DNA of 36,080 nucleotides from assembly GCA_017471825.1 (NCBI GenBank), contig JAFURQ010000010.1, positions 1 through 36,080 of the forward strand. Reading direction: 5' to 3'. Below the pieces are notes generated by a model. That model worked only from the letters and a program-made list of their open reading frames with translations. It had not been told where the DNA came from and did not search any database. Made by a program: the position numbers and the translations under genes. Positions 1 to 7,738 of the stretch are shown here, piece by piece. Origin of the DNA: Clostridia bacterium. GTDB taxonomy: Bacteria > Bacillota > Clostridia > Oscillospirales > CAG-272. Position 1 is the first letter of the stretch. The number at the start of each line of letters is the position of its first letter.

Positions 1-170
1 ATCTTCTTTAGAGCTATTTTTTCTTAGCTTCTTCTTACTTTTGAGTTACTTTGTTTTCAAAGTGTTTTAACGAGATCTCTGCACTTTTCAGTGCTCAGAA
101 ATTTCATGTTGTTCAATTTTCAAGGAACCAGGGCACGCTCTTCAAAAGCCATACTTTTTCCAAGTGTGCT
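1..170 (-). other. Probable rRNA operon leader (5' part of rrn transcript)
   Basis: Read on the minus strand, this stretch has no convincing open frame. It contains two related boxA-like sequences of the kind found in rRNA leaders and spacers: CCTTGAAAATTGAAC (125-111) and CTTTGAAAAC (62-53). Between them is a perfect five-base-pair hairpin closed by a GAAA tetraloop (94-81). With the very strong promoter upstream, this is what the leader of a 16S-23S-5S operon looks like in Clostridia. No mature rRNA sequence is inside the window, so the identity is inferred. Confidence 0.6.
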
Positions 171-175
171 TTTGT

Positions 176-204
176 ATTATATCACCGCTAAACGAAAAAG
201 TCAA
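176..204 (-). promoter_or_regulatory. Consensus sigma-A promoter reading left, probably rRNA operon P1
   Basis: On the minus strand TTGACT (204-199) and a perfect TATAAT (181-176) are separated by exactly 17 bases. Transcription would start near 168 and run off the left edge. The leader that follows is not coding and carries rRNA-leader-like motifs, so the target is inferred to be an rRNA operon. Confidence 0.8.
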
Positions 205-277
205 TAGTTTTTTTCTATTTTTTTGAATTTTTTTGATTTTTCACATAATAATCAATAGCAGAGGGGGGCGATTTGAT

Positions 278-907
278 ATGGTGGCGATATTTACACGAAC
301 GCTTATTGTTTACATTTTGCTTTCGTTTTCTATGAAAATAATGGGAAAACGGGAGATTGGAGAGCTTGACGTAAGCGAGCTCGTTTCCACCCTTTTGATT
401 TCGGAGATTGCCGCCATACCGATTGACGACCCCGATCTGCCGCTTATGAACGCTATAATTCCCGTTATATTCATACTTTCGGTTGAAATACTGCTATCCT
501 ATGCAAAAACGAGGTTCAACGGACTAAAAAAATGCATTGAGGGGGAGCCTGTTTTCATAGTTTACAAGGGCGAAATCCAACAAAGGATACTGCGTGAGAA
601 TCGGATTTCGATAAACGAATTTATATCGGAGATGCGCTCGCAGGGGATAGGCGATATTTGCGAGGTTGATTATGCACTGCTTGAGCAGAGCGGAAAAATA
701 TCCGTTTTACAAAAGCAAAACACCGGAGTTTCTCACGTACTGATTTTGGACGGTGAATACAACGAGGCGGAGATTTCGGCGGAGCGCTACGGACGGGATA
801 TGATTGATTCGGAGCTTTCGAAGCGCGGAATTTCGCGAAGCGATGTATTTTATATGGGGATTGATGACAAAAATACTATTAAAATAATTAAAAAGGAAGA
901 AAAATGA
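278..907 (+). CDS. DUF421 (YetF/YcaP-type) membrane protein
   Basis: Membrane protein of about 209 residues in the DUF421 family, whose biochemical role is not established; some Bacillus relatives (YetF group) have been linked to spore membranes. The N-terminal third has three hydrophobic segments and the family signature KIMGKREIGELDVSELV near residues 20-34. The rest is the soluble alpha/beta domain ending in a Lys-rich tail. The start at 278 is preferred over an upstream in-frame ATG at 233 because AGGGGGG lies about eight bases before it and the protein then begins directly with the first membrane segment. It overlaps the next gene by four bases (ATGA), so the two are probably translated together. 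Family assignment is confident; function is not. Confidence 0.88.
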   Translation: MVAIFTRTLIVYILLSFSMKIMGKREIGELDVSELVSTLLISEIAAIPIDDPDLPLMNAIIPVIFILSVEILLSYAKTRFNGLKKCIEGEPVFIVYKGEIQQRILRENRISINEFISEMRSQGIGDICEVDYALLEQSGKISVLQKQNTGVSHVLILDGEYNEAEISAERYGRDMIDSELSKRGISRSDVFYMGIDDKNTIKIIKKEEK

Positions 908-1353
908 GGACGGTCAAGATAGCTTTTACACTGCTTTTGCTTTCGCTCTGCGCCGTTATAGCCAACTCTATTGCTCTTCGGGAAATCGTGGGAAATATAC
1001 AAGAGGACGTTGAGCGCGGAGAGGAGAGCGATTTTGACGCGGCAAGGGCGGAATATACCGAGATTTTCGACAGATTTATGCGGTATGAGTTATACCTTGG
1101 AATTACTGTGAATCACAACGATCTGACGAGCGTTGAGGACGGGTTTGCCGAGCTGCTCGGTGCTATCAAGGCAGAGGACGAGGACACTCTCATTACAGCA
1201 AAAAGCCGCCTGATAAGTACGTTAAAGCACATCAGACGGCTTGCCGGTATAAATATAGACAGTATTCTTTTTACAAAAATTCGCTCATATCGTCCTTATA
1301 CGCCGCTATTCTCTGAATGGTGTATCCCTCTGCGAGCAGGTTGGGATTCGTGA
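904..1353 (+). CDS. DUF4363 family membrane-anchored protein
   Basis: A 149-residue protein with one N-terminal hydrophobic helix (about residues 5-24) that should act as an uncleaved anchor, followed by a mostly helical, acidic extracytoplasmic region ending with an ISTLKHIRRLAGINIDSIL segment. DUF4363 proteins of unknown function are commonly encoded directly after DUF421 genes in Clostridia, and here the ATGA overlap indicates translational coupling. The last 27 codons (1271-1353) lie antisense to the end of the convergent DUF2344 gene; this tail goes beyond where family members usually end and is probably not conserved. No terminator separates the two convergent genes. Confidence 0.72.
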   Translation: MRTVKIAFTLLLLSLCAVIANSIALREIVGNIQEDVERGEESDFDAARAEYTEIFDRFMRYELYLGITVNHNDLTSVEDGFAELLGAIKAEDEDTLITAKSRLISTLKHIRRLAGINIDSILFTKIRSYRPYTPLFSEWCIPLRAGWDS

Positions 1354-1957
1354 GGAGTCCCGTTGCGGCTCGGAGATATTTAATCACGTATTCGGGGTTA
1401 AGAAACGACGAGGCATCTGCGCTGAGGGTACAGCTTATGCGAAGGGTGCCGTTCGAGGCGACTGCGCTTGCGGAGCGGATAAGAGGCTTTATATCGACCT
1501 CGGCATCGCCCGATTTTGTCTTTTTCATAACCCGTGCCTCGGGTGCCGCGAGGGCGGTGTTGACTCGAGCGGCGAGCTCATCCGTTGCTCCGTCGGTGCT
1601 TACGGTTATGACGTATGAGAGCCATTTGAGGTCGGTGAGCTTTGTTTCGGGATAATATGCCTTCAGAACCACGAGCTCGTCGGTCATATTGCGATTGAGT
1701 GTCGCTACCGCCACATCAGGATCGATGCGTTCGCTGAGGCGGAGATCCATAAATTCAACGGTGCTTTCGGTGCCGATTGAAAGAGGTGCGGCGAAAACCA
1801 TTTTGGGCTTAGGATTGAAGCCCTCCGTGTACCAAAGCGGAAGCTTGGAGCGGACTATTATTTTTTGCATAGTTCTGACGAGGTCGAGGTGGGAGATGTA
1901 CTGAAGTGCGCCCACCTTCTTGAATTTTATACGGAGATTTATCGGGGTATTATTCAT
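1271..1957 (-). CDS. DUF2344 protein (TIGR03936), partner of the TIGR03960 radical SAM protein
   Basis: A 228-residue protein of the TIGR03936/DUF2344 family. The N-terminal LRIKFKKVGALQYISHLDLVR and FNPKPKMVFAAPLSIG segments are family hallmarks. It is usually found next to, or fused to, TIGR03960 B12-binding radical SAM proteins, as here; the substrate of the pair is unknown, and linkage elsewhere to ribosomal protein L21/L27 and RNase G genes suggests an RNA or translation role (inference). The ATG at 1957 is chosen because GGAGG lies eight bases upstream; an in-frame GTG at 1966 would sit inside that ribosome-binding site. It overlaps the upstream gene by eight bases. The 3' end overlaps the convergent DUF4363 gene by 83 bases. 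Confidence 0.88.
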   Translation of the reverse strand: MNNTPINLRIKFKKVGALQYISHLDLVRTMQKIIVRSKLPLWYTEGFNPKPKMVFAAPLSIGTESTVEFMDLRLSERIDPDVAVATLNRNMTDELVVLKAYYPETKLTDLKWLSYVITVSTDGATDELAARVNTALAAPEARVMKKTKSGDAEVDIKPLIRSASAVASNGTLRISCTLSADASSFLNPEYVIKYLRAATGLLTNPNLLAEGYTIQRIAAYKDDMSEFL

Positions 1958-3839
1958 TGTCCGCACCTCCGTTTTGGTCGCAGGCTCTGCACCAGCGGTT
2001 TTTGCCGCCGAGCTTATCCGCTCCGCAACCGTTGCAGTGCTCCGCGCAGGATGGGGTGGTTTTTTCGTTATACGCCCTTTCCCTCTCGCGAAGAAGATAT
2101 TTTTTCGTTACGCCGCAGTCGATGATATCCCACGGCAAAACCTCGTCAAGTCCGAAGCCGCGCGTGGTATAGAATCCGGTGTCAATGCCGTGGCGGGCAA
2201 ATATTTCCATCCATTTATCGTAGTCGAAATACTCCTCCCATGCATCGAACATAGCACCCTCCTCTACGGCTGTTGCTATTGCGGGTGCGAGGCGGCGGTC
2301 ACCGCGTGCAAATACGGCTTCGAGGAAGGAAACCTTTGCATCGTGGTAGGTATATCTGACTCTTTTATCGGTTATACAGCTTTTAAGATATTCCTGCTTT
2401 TCTATGAGGGTTTCATAGGAATCCTGCTTTTCCCATTGGAACGGAGTAAAGGGCTTGGGGACGAAGCAGGCGACGCTTATGGTAACGCCGACGCCGCGAG
2501 GGCGCTGATCCTTGGGGAGCTTGAAATACTGCCCTACGACGCGCGTAGCGAGCTCGGCAATTCCCTTTATATCCTCGAGCGTTTCGGTGGGGAGTCCGTC
2601 CATAAAGTAGAGCTTTACGTTGCTCTTTCCACCTCGGAAGGCTATGGCAACCGAGCGCATGAGGTCCTCCTCGGTTACGTTCTTATTTATAACGTCGCGA
2701 AGGCGCTGAGTGCCTGCCTCGGGGGCAAAGGTTATGCCGCCCGTGCGGACCGAGCTTACCTTTTTCATCAGCTCCTCAGAGAAGCTGTCAATACGAAGCG
2801 AGGGCAAGGAGAGGCTTATGTGCTCGTCATCAGTCCAGGATAGGAGCGAATCGGTGAGCTCACCAATCCTTGAATAATCGCTTATCGAAAGCGAGATAAG
2901 GGAGATTTCGTCATAGCCTGTGTTATCGTAGAGGCACTTTGCGGTGGCGTTAAGCACCTCGGGAGATTTCTCTCTGATGGGTCTATACACCATACCTGCC
3001 TGACAGAAGCGGCATCCGCGGATACAGCCGCGGTAGATTTCAAGAACTATTCTGTCGTGCACGGTTTCGATATAAGGCATAACGAGCTTTTCGGGATAGG
3101 ACACGGTATCGAGGTCGGCGATTATGCGCTTTTTAATTTTCCTCGGTACGTCGTCGTAGAGGGGCTTATACTCCTTTATAGTGCCGTCGTCGTTATAGCT
3201 GACGTCATAGAGTGAGGGGATATACACGCCCTCGATTCCTGCGGCGGCGCGAAGGAAGGCGGAGCGGGTATATGTTCCCTCCTCCTTCATTTTTATATAG
3301 AGGTGGCAAATCTCGAGCAGGACCTCCTCGCCCTCTCCGATATTGATGAGGTCGAAGAACTCGGCAATGGGCTCCGAATTGTAGACGCAGGGGCCGCCAC
3401 CGATTATAATGGGGGTATCCTCATCTCTGTCCTTCGCCCAGATGGGTATTCCCGCGAGGCGAAGCATTTGAAGCGCTGTGGTATAGCAGAGCTCGTACTG
3501 GAGCGAGAAGGCGACGAGGTCAAACTCGGAGAGCTCGTCACCGCTTTCCACGGCGGCAAGCGGAATGGAGTATTCCTCCATTTTTTCCTTCATATCCGTC
3601 CACGGAGCGTAAACGCGCTCGCACCAGACGTCCTTATCCTTGTTTATAACGTCGTACAGGATTCGGACGCCGAGGTTTGACATACCTATCTCATAGGTGT
3701 CGGGAAAGCAAAACGCGAAGCGGCATTTTACCGAATCCTTATCCTTCATTATTCTATTGTATTCGCCGCCGATATAGCGTCCAGGCTTTTGTATTGATTT
3801 CAGCACGGATGATATATTCGGTATTTCAGAAAGCTTCAT
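1950..3839 (-). CDS. TIGR03960 family B12-binding-domain radical SAM protein
   Basis: A 629-residue cytoplasmic iron-sulfur enzyme. The N-terminal part (about 35-240) resembles a cobalamin-binding Rossmann domain, with the typical FSLQYELCYTTALQML and IIIGGGPCVYNSEP segments. The radical SAM core follows, with the 4Fe-4S ligands at C272, C276 and C279 (GCIRGCRFCQAG). The C-terminus ends in a Cys-rich cluster (about 605-625: CAEHCNGCGADKL, then WCRACDQN) that could bind zinc or another cluster. Family length matches. It is followed by its usual partner DUF2344 with an eight-base overlap and lies 27 bases after the P-type-ATPase-like gene. The family is well defined, but the reaction is unknown; a modification of RNA or a ribosomal component is a guess from context. 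Confidence 0.92.
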   Translation of the reverse strand: MKLSEIPNISSVLKSIQKPGRYIGGEYNRIMKDKDSVKCRFAFCFPDTYEIGMSNLGVRILYDVINKDKDVWCERVYAPWTDMKEKMEEYSIPLAAVESGDELSEFDLVAFSLQYELCYTTALQMLRLAGIPIWAKDRDEDTPIIIGGGPCVYNSEPIAEFFDLINIGEGEEVLLEICHLYIKMKEEGTYTRSAFLRAAAGIEGVYIPSLYDVSYNDDGTIKEYKPLYDDVPRKIKKRIIADLDTVSYPEKLVMPYIETVHDRIVLEIYRGCIRGCRFCQAGMVYRPIREKSPEVLNATAKCLYDNTGYDEISLISLSISDYSRIGELTDSLLSWTDDEHISLSLPSLRIDSFSEELMKKVSSVRTGGITFAPEAGTQRLRDVINKNVTEEDLMRSVAIAFRGGKSNVKLYFMDGLPTETLEDIKGIAELATRVVGQYFKLPKDQRPRGVGVTISVACFVPKPFTPFQWEKQDSYETLIEKQEYLKSCITDKRVRYTYHDAKVSFLEAVFARGDRRLAPAIATAVEEGAMFDAWEEYFDYDKWMEIFARHGIDTGFYTTRGFGLDEVLPWDIIDCGVTKKYLLRERERAYNEKTTPSCAEHCNGCGADKLGGKNRWCRACDQNGGADNE

Positions 3840-3866
3840 TAATTTTATTCCTTTCGGGGTGAGGGG

Positions 3867-6296
3867 TTACTGCTTATGCTCCGGAAGATTGAAGGTGCGT
3901 CGGCTCATAACCGCGAGTGCCACCGTCCAGCATATATGCCAGAGCGAGAGCGCAACCGTGGGAATTACGGTTATGCCGCTAAAGGCGAGGACGAGTGCAA
4001 GCACCGAGCCAAATGACATAGCAGCAAGCTCGATAGCCGCCATTTTCTTCTGGAAGCTTGTGTATTTTCTGGAAAGAAGGAGCATATTTATCACAGCTTC
4101 CTTACTCTTTGAGGTTACGATTCCTGCACTGACGCGCGAGTAGGGGGTGTCGTCCGATTTGGGCAGGGTTTGCTTTTTAAGAACTCTGATTTTATCGGCG
4201 CCTGCGGTGAGCGTGCACAGAAGCTCGTTATTTACGTTAGGGTCACGGGTGTACACGAGAGGAACTATACCCTCGTCCTCAAGCGAGGGCAGAAGCATAG
4301 TGAACTCCTCAGAGAAGGTGTAGCGGATATAGAATTTTGCATAGACCTCTCCGTTTTCTGCGGCGTACATAACCTTAGTGGAGAAAAGCGGTCTTTCCTG
4401 TGCGGGATCGTACGGCACGGTTATACCGTTGCGAACCATATATTCAAGACTGCCTGCTCTTACCTCATTGCCGTCGACCCTACCGGAGATTCCCTCCTCC
4501 TCGATATGTACTCTGTCGGCGGGGGGAGCGATGTGGTCGAGAGAATCGGCAAACAGGTTTTTAAGCGGGCCGCCAACAACCGAGAAGACGGATGCCATCT
4601 GGTGCATAGCCTTGGAGAGATTTTCGCTTTTGCCGTAAAGCATTATACGCTGAAGGGTTACATCCTCCTCGCCGAAAACCTCAGTATCGTCAAAGCCTAT
4701 AACGTCGACGCCCGAATAATCGTAGAGCGAGGTTTCGCCGATTATGGCGCCGCCGTCCTTTTCCGCCTGCTTTACAGCGTGGAAGAACGGGAGCTTATGC
4801 ACGAGAAGCGAGAAGGCGGGAAGCCCGAAGATAAATACTGCTGTGAAGGTGGATATTGCGGCAAAAATACCGCCGGGAATGAAATACGCCACGCATGCCG
4901 CTACAAAGCCGAGACCGAAGGTTGCGGCGAGAGTAACTATTACGTTACCCGAGCTTTCGGCGCATTTTCCGCTACGCTTAAAGAAATCCGCAATAAAAGA
5001 GGCGCGGAAGATGCGGGCGGTTTTTGATTTATAGCCCTCTACCTTGCCGTCGACGGCGAGGTTTTCCTCAGGGAGTGAGCGCGTGAGCTTTCTGTCAACG
5101 ATGCTCTTCTCCTCGGGGGTTGCTATCTTCTTAAAATTGGTGAAGTCCGCAAGCGTTTTATAGAGTGCGGCAGAGATTGCGCCGAGTGTGATGAGCGCAA
5201 AGAGCAGACCGAAGAGCGCGTATTCCGCAGGAGATGCTATGATTACAGCGGCATAATATCCGACGAGGACGATTGCCGCGGCAGGAATGAATAGCTCTGG
5301 AACCGCTCTGCCGACGAACAGACGGCGGAACGCGTATATAATTTCTGGCAAGGCGAGGACAAAGAGGCATATTACGAGCTGTCCGTCAAGAAGCGCCATA
5401 GCATACGGCAGACTTGAAATGCCGAGAAGCTGTGCGGCATCTACGCCAAAGAGAGAAAGATTTTCGAGCACGAGAAGCAAAACGGCTATTACTGCCGAGG
5501 CAACAAGGCGCACCTTAAGCGACATAACGGTGTCGAGAAATTTGTCCTTGAACGCTTCCCTTTGGGTATGCTCGGTATATTCGGTTTTCTTTTTTGTATT
5601 GGTATCGGTTTCGTCACCGACAGAGGTTATAGCCTCGAGGCGTGACACGGGGCCTGGCTTCTTCTCCTCAAGAGCGAGCGATTCTGCGGTGATGGGCGCC
5701 TCGGGTGCACCTTCCTCCTCCGCCTCAAACTCGAGGGTGACCTCCTCCTCTGCCTCGGCGGTTTCTTCCTCCGTGGCGGTGGTGAGCTCCTCTGCGGTCG
5801 GGAGTGTATCGTCCTCCTCGGTGGTATCGAATTTAAACACCGTGGAGCTGATATCGTATTCCTCGGGGGTCGGTGTGCCTACGGTTACAACGGTGGCACC
5901 GTCGAGGGCGTGCTCGGTATCCATTTCCGCCGTGGGATCAACCGACGAGGTGGGGTGAGGCTTGGGGCTCTCGCGCTTCGGGGGCTTTGCCTCCGTCTTA
6001 CGCGGCTCGTCGGGGCTTGCCATTCGGTAGCTTTCGCTCGCATCGGTAAAGCGAGGCAGATAAGTGGTATGCACGAGGGTGGTATCAATAGGCGCTGACT
6101 CGGTCCTATCCTGCTCATCCCGCGGCTCGCTTGCGGTATCCGAATAGCTTTCGGGGACGGTAAATTCAACCTTCGGGCTTTTGGGCGCCTCGGGAGCTCG
6201 GGCGGGCTTTGTGACGGGCTCGTCCTGCGGTGCTTGTGGGGCGATGCTTTCGTTTTCGTCCTCGAAGGTAAATTCAAGCTTTATATTATCATCCAA
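3867..6296 (-). CDS. Large membrane protein resembling a degenerate P-type (P1B) ATPase with an acidic N-terminal tail
   Basis: About 809 residues. Residues 1-245 are disordered, rich in Glu, Pro and Thr. Eight hydrophobic segments follow in P1B-ATPase order: four at about 262-378, two at 451-499, two at 752-797. Between the last pairs lies a region that aligns by eye to the ATPase P and N domains: VDVIGFDDTEVF (531-542) where functional pumps have FDKTGT, GISGRVDGNEVRAG (602-615) like the HMA-type nucleotide-binding segment, and YTRDPNVN (682-689) where TGDN is expected. The ion-site CPC motif is replaced by FGLPAF (490-495), and no TGE is seen in the short loop replacing the actuator domain. 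An active pump is therefore unlikely. The TTG start at 6296 has GGGAGG eight bases upstream and overlaps rlmB by eight bases. The function is unknown; the homology needs a profile search. Confidence 0.7.
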   Translation of the reverse strand: MDDNIKLEFTFEDENESIAPQAPQDEPVTKPARAPEAPKSPKVEFTVPESYSDTASEPRDEQDRTESAPIDTTLVHTTYLPRFTDASESYRMASPDEPRKTEAKPPKRESPKPHPTSSVDPTAEMDTEHALDGATVVTVGTPTPEEYDISSTVFKFDTTEEDDTLPTAEELTTATEEETAEAEEEVTLEFEAEEEGAPEAPITAESLALEEKKPGPVSRLEAITSVGDETDTNTKKKTEYTEHTQREAFKDKFLDTVMSLKVRLVASAVIAVLLLVLENLSLFGVDAAQLLGISSLPYAMALLDGQLVICLFVLALPEIIYAFRRLFVGRAVPELFIPAAAIVLVGYYAAVIIASPAEYALFGLLFALITLGAISAALYKTLADFTNFKKIATPEEKSIVDRKLTRSLPEENLAVDGKVEGYKSKTARIFRASFIADFFKRSGKCAESSGNVIVTLAATFGLGFVAACVAYFIPGGIFAAISTFTAVFIFGLPAFSLLVHKLPFFHAVKQAEKDGGAIIGETSLYDYSGVDVIGFDDTEVFGEEDVTLQRIMLYGKSENLSKAMHQMASVFSVVGGPLKNLFADSLDHIAPPADRVHIEEEGISGRVDGNEVRAGSLEYMVRNGITVPYDPAQERPLFSTKVMYAAENGEVYAKFYIRYTFSEEFTMLLPSLEDEGIVPLVYTRDPNVNNELLCTLTAGADKIRVLKKQTLPKSDDTPYSRVSAGIVTSKSKEAVINMLLLSRKYTSFQKKMAAIELAAMSFGSVLALVLAFSGITVIPTVALSLWHICWTVALAVMSRRTFNLPEHKQ

Positions 6297-7134
6297 TGTC
6301 TGCACCTCCCAAATCTCTTTGTCTTGCCACCTCGGCAAAAATTATAGCCGCGGCACAGGAAACGTTCATTGAGTTAACCCTGCCGTGAAGCTTGATTGAT
6401 ACGGTGAAATCGCATTTTTCCTTAACAAGACGGGAAATTCCAAAGCCCTCACTGCCGAGGACCAACGCCATGCTTCCCGTCAGGTCGGTTTTCACGTAAT
6501 CGGAGCCGCCCATATCTGCGGCGTATATCCACAGACCGCGCTCCTTCAACTCGTCTATTGTAGTGGCGATATTCGTCACTCTCGCAACCCTCACGTATTC
6601 GGTTGCGCCTGCCGCCGCCTTTGCAACGGTGGGGGTAAGTCCTACCGCGCGGCGCTTGGGTATGATGACGCCGTGGGCGCCAAGGCACTCCGCACTTCTG
6701 ATAATAGCGCCGAGGTTATGTGGATCCTCAACTCCGTCGAGAATTATGACGAAGGGCTTTTCTCCGCGCTCGTCGGCGTAGGCAAGAATATCGTCAACCG
6801 TGGAGTAGTTGTGCTCTGCCGCGAGGGCGACGATGCCCTGATGGCGAGTGCCGCCCGATATTGCATCGAGCTTTGATTTATCTACCTCTACAACGGGGAT
6901 TTTCTTTTCTATTGCCAAGGCAACGAGAAGCTTTATAGAGCCCTCGCGGTCGCCCGAGCTTACGTATATTTTATCGACGTCACGGTCGCCCGAAAGAAGC
7001 TCACGGACGGCGTTTCTGCCGCTTACCACGCAGTTGTTTTCCTCTGCCTCGGTGTGAGTCTCCCTTTTATCCTTATGAAAATCGCGGCGCGCGTTTTTAT
7101 TTTTATTATTTTTATATCCGAATTTCTTTTCCAT
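6289..7134 (-). CDS. rlmB: RlmB/TrmH family 23S rRNA (guanosine-2'-O-)methyltransferase
   Basis: SPOUT-class SAM-dependent 2'-O-methyltransferase of 281 residues. After a Lys/Asn-rich N-terminal tail comes the substrate-binding domain (CVVSGRNAVRELL, about 35-110). The knotted catalytic domain has the three motifs: EDPHNLGAIIRSAECLGAHG, ALVLGSEGFGISRLV and VSIKLHGRVNSMNVSCAAAI. The bacterial prototype methylates G2251 of 23S rRNA; TrmH-group paralogues such as YacO make exact specificity uncertain, and the gene does not lie after cysS-mrnC, the usual YacO setting. The ATG at 7134 has GGAG six bases upstream, so six upstream codons are excluded. It heads a four-gene operon driven by the promoter at 7193-7221. 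Confidence 0.9.
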   Translation of the reverse strand: MEKKFGYKNNKNKNARRDFHKDKRETHTEAEENNCVVSGRNAVRELLSGDRDVDKIYVSSGDREGSIKLLVALAIEKKIPVVEVDKSKLDAISGGTRHQGIVALAAEHNYSTVDDILAYADERGEKPFVIILDGVEDPHNLGAIIRSAECLGAHGVIIPKRRAVGLTPTVAKAAAGATEYVRVARVTNIATTIDELKERGLWIYAADMGGSDYVKTDLTGSMALVLGSEGFGISRLVKEKCDFTVSIKLHGRVNSMNVSCAAAIIFAEVARQRDLGGADIG

Positions 7135-7192
7135 CGGTAACTCCAGACACAATAAAGTTAAAAAGGCTATAAAAACCCATTTTTACCTTTAC

Positions 7193-7221
7193 ATTATACC
7201 ACACTTTTTCACGTTTGTACA
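7193..7221 (-). promoter_or_regulatory. Promoter of the rlmB operon
   Basis: On the minus strand TGTACA (7221-7216), a 17-base spacer and a perfect TATAAT (7198-7193) lie about 60 bases before the rlmB start, in an A+T-rich gap and just after the terminator of the preceding gene. Confidence 0.7.
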
Positions 7222-7282
7222 TAGTAAAATATAAAATTTTATTTATTTTAGGCGAGAAATCGCGGAAAATTTCCAATATGGC

Positions 7283-7320
7283 AAAAAAACAGCGACACGG
7301 CATGCGTGTCGCTGTTTTTT
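7283..7320 (-). terminator. Intrinsic terminator after the zinc-ribbon gene
   Basis: A perfect ten-base-pair stem (CAGCGACACG at 7290-7299 with its complement at 7305-7314) with a five-base loop is flanked on both sides by A/T runs, giving a T tract on the minus strand at 7289-7283. It lies 21 bases after the stop of the minus-strand zinc-ribbon gene. Confidence 0.9.
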
Positions 7321-7340
7321 GAGTTTAGCTTAAGGTTGCA

Positions 7341-7622
7341 TTACTCCTGTGCTGCTTTTTTAGCTGCGAAGCACTCGCTGCAATAAACAGCCTTACCCTC
7401 GGTGGGCTTGAAGGGGACCTGGCAGTCCTTACCGCATTCTACGCAAACGGCTGCAAACATTTCTCTTGCGCCCTTTACTGCGTTCTTTCTTGCGATACGG
7501 CATTCCTTACATCTGGAGGGCTCGTTTTCAAAGCCTCTGGATGCGTAGAATTCCTGCTCACCTGCGGTGAACACGAAATCATTGCCACAATCTTTGCACT
7601 TCAATGTCTTGTCCTGGTACAT
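7341..7622 (-). CDS. Small zinc-ribbon protein (zf-trcl/CxxC type)
   Basis: A 93-residue protein with two zinc-ribbon-like units. The first (residues 1-45) has C9/C12 (CKDCGNDFVFTAGEQEFY) and a second pair in SRCKECR. The second has CVECGKDCQVPFKPTEGKAVYCSECF near the C-terminus, a pattern widespread in small Clostridia and Chloroflexi proteins of unknown function. The ATG at 7622 has a purine-rich GAGGAAAGAAGA upstream, so the six codons before it are left out. It is followed by a strong terminator and preceded by a tRNA-like element in its leader. Whether it binds nucleic acid or protein cannot be told. Confidence 0.82.
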   Translation of the reverse strand: MYQDKTLKCKDCGNDFVFTAGEQEFYASRGFENEPSRCKECRIARKNAVKGAREMFAAVCVECGKDCQVPFKPTEGKAVYCSECFAAKKAAQE

Positions 7623-7660
7623 GGTTTCTTCTTTCCTCACTTAAAATAGGTTAAAAATTT

Positions 7661-7723
7661 TGCCCTAGACGGATTCCAACCGACGCCTTTGTAAACAACG
7701 CTCTCCCTTAAGCTATACGGGCA
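7661..7723 (-). pseudogene. tRNA-like element, possibly a decayed tRNA-Val(UAC)
   Basis: On the minus strand this 63-base stretch reads like a shrunken tRNA. It opens with TGCCC and closes with GGGCA, giving five acceptor pairs. It has a D-arm-like GTATAGCTT...GAGCG, a TTTACAA anticodon-loop-like heptamer that would present UAC, and a T arm CGG-TTGGAAT-CCG. It lacks about ten bases compared with a normal tRNA: the D loop is short, the variable loop is gone, the anticodon stem pairs poorly, the lower acceptor pairs are lost, the T loop has TTG for TTC, and no CCA follows. It sits between the sigma factor stop and the zinc-ribbon gene start. A structured leader RNA is the main alternative. Confidence 0.4.
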
Positions 7724-7738
7724 TATTGACGAAATGAA

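Noticed and set aside
223-251. Promoter TTGAAT/TAATAA for the DUF421 gene
   Set aside because: The -10 box is poor and the region is a near-homopolymeric T tract in which such matches occur by chance.
1920-2843. 307-codon open frame antisense to the TIGR03960 gene
   Set aside because: Shadow frame within a well-supported radical SAM gene.
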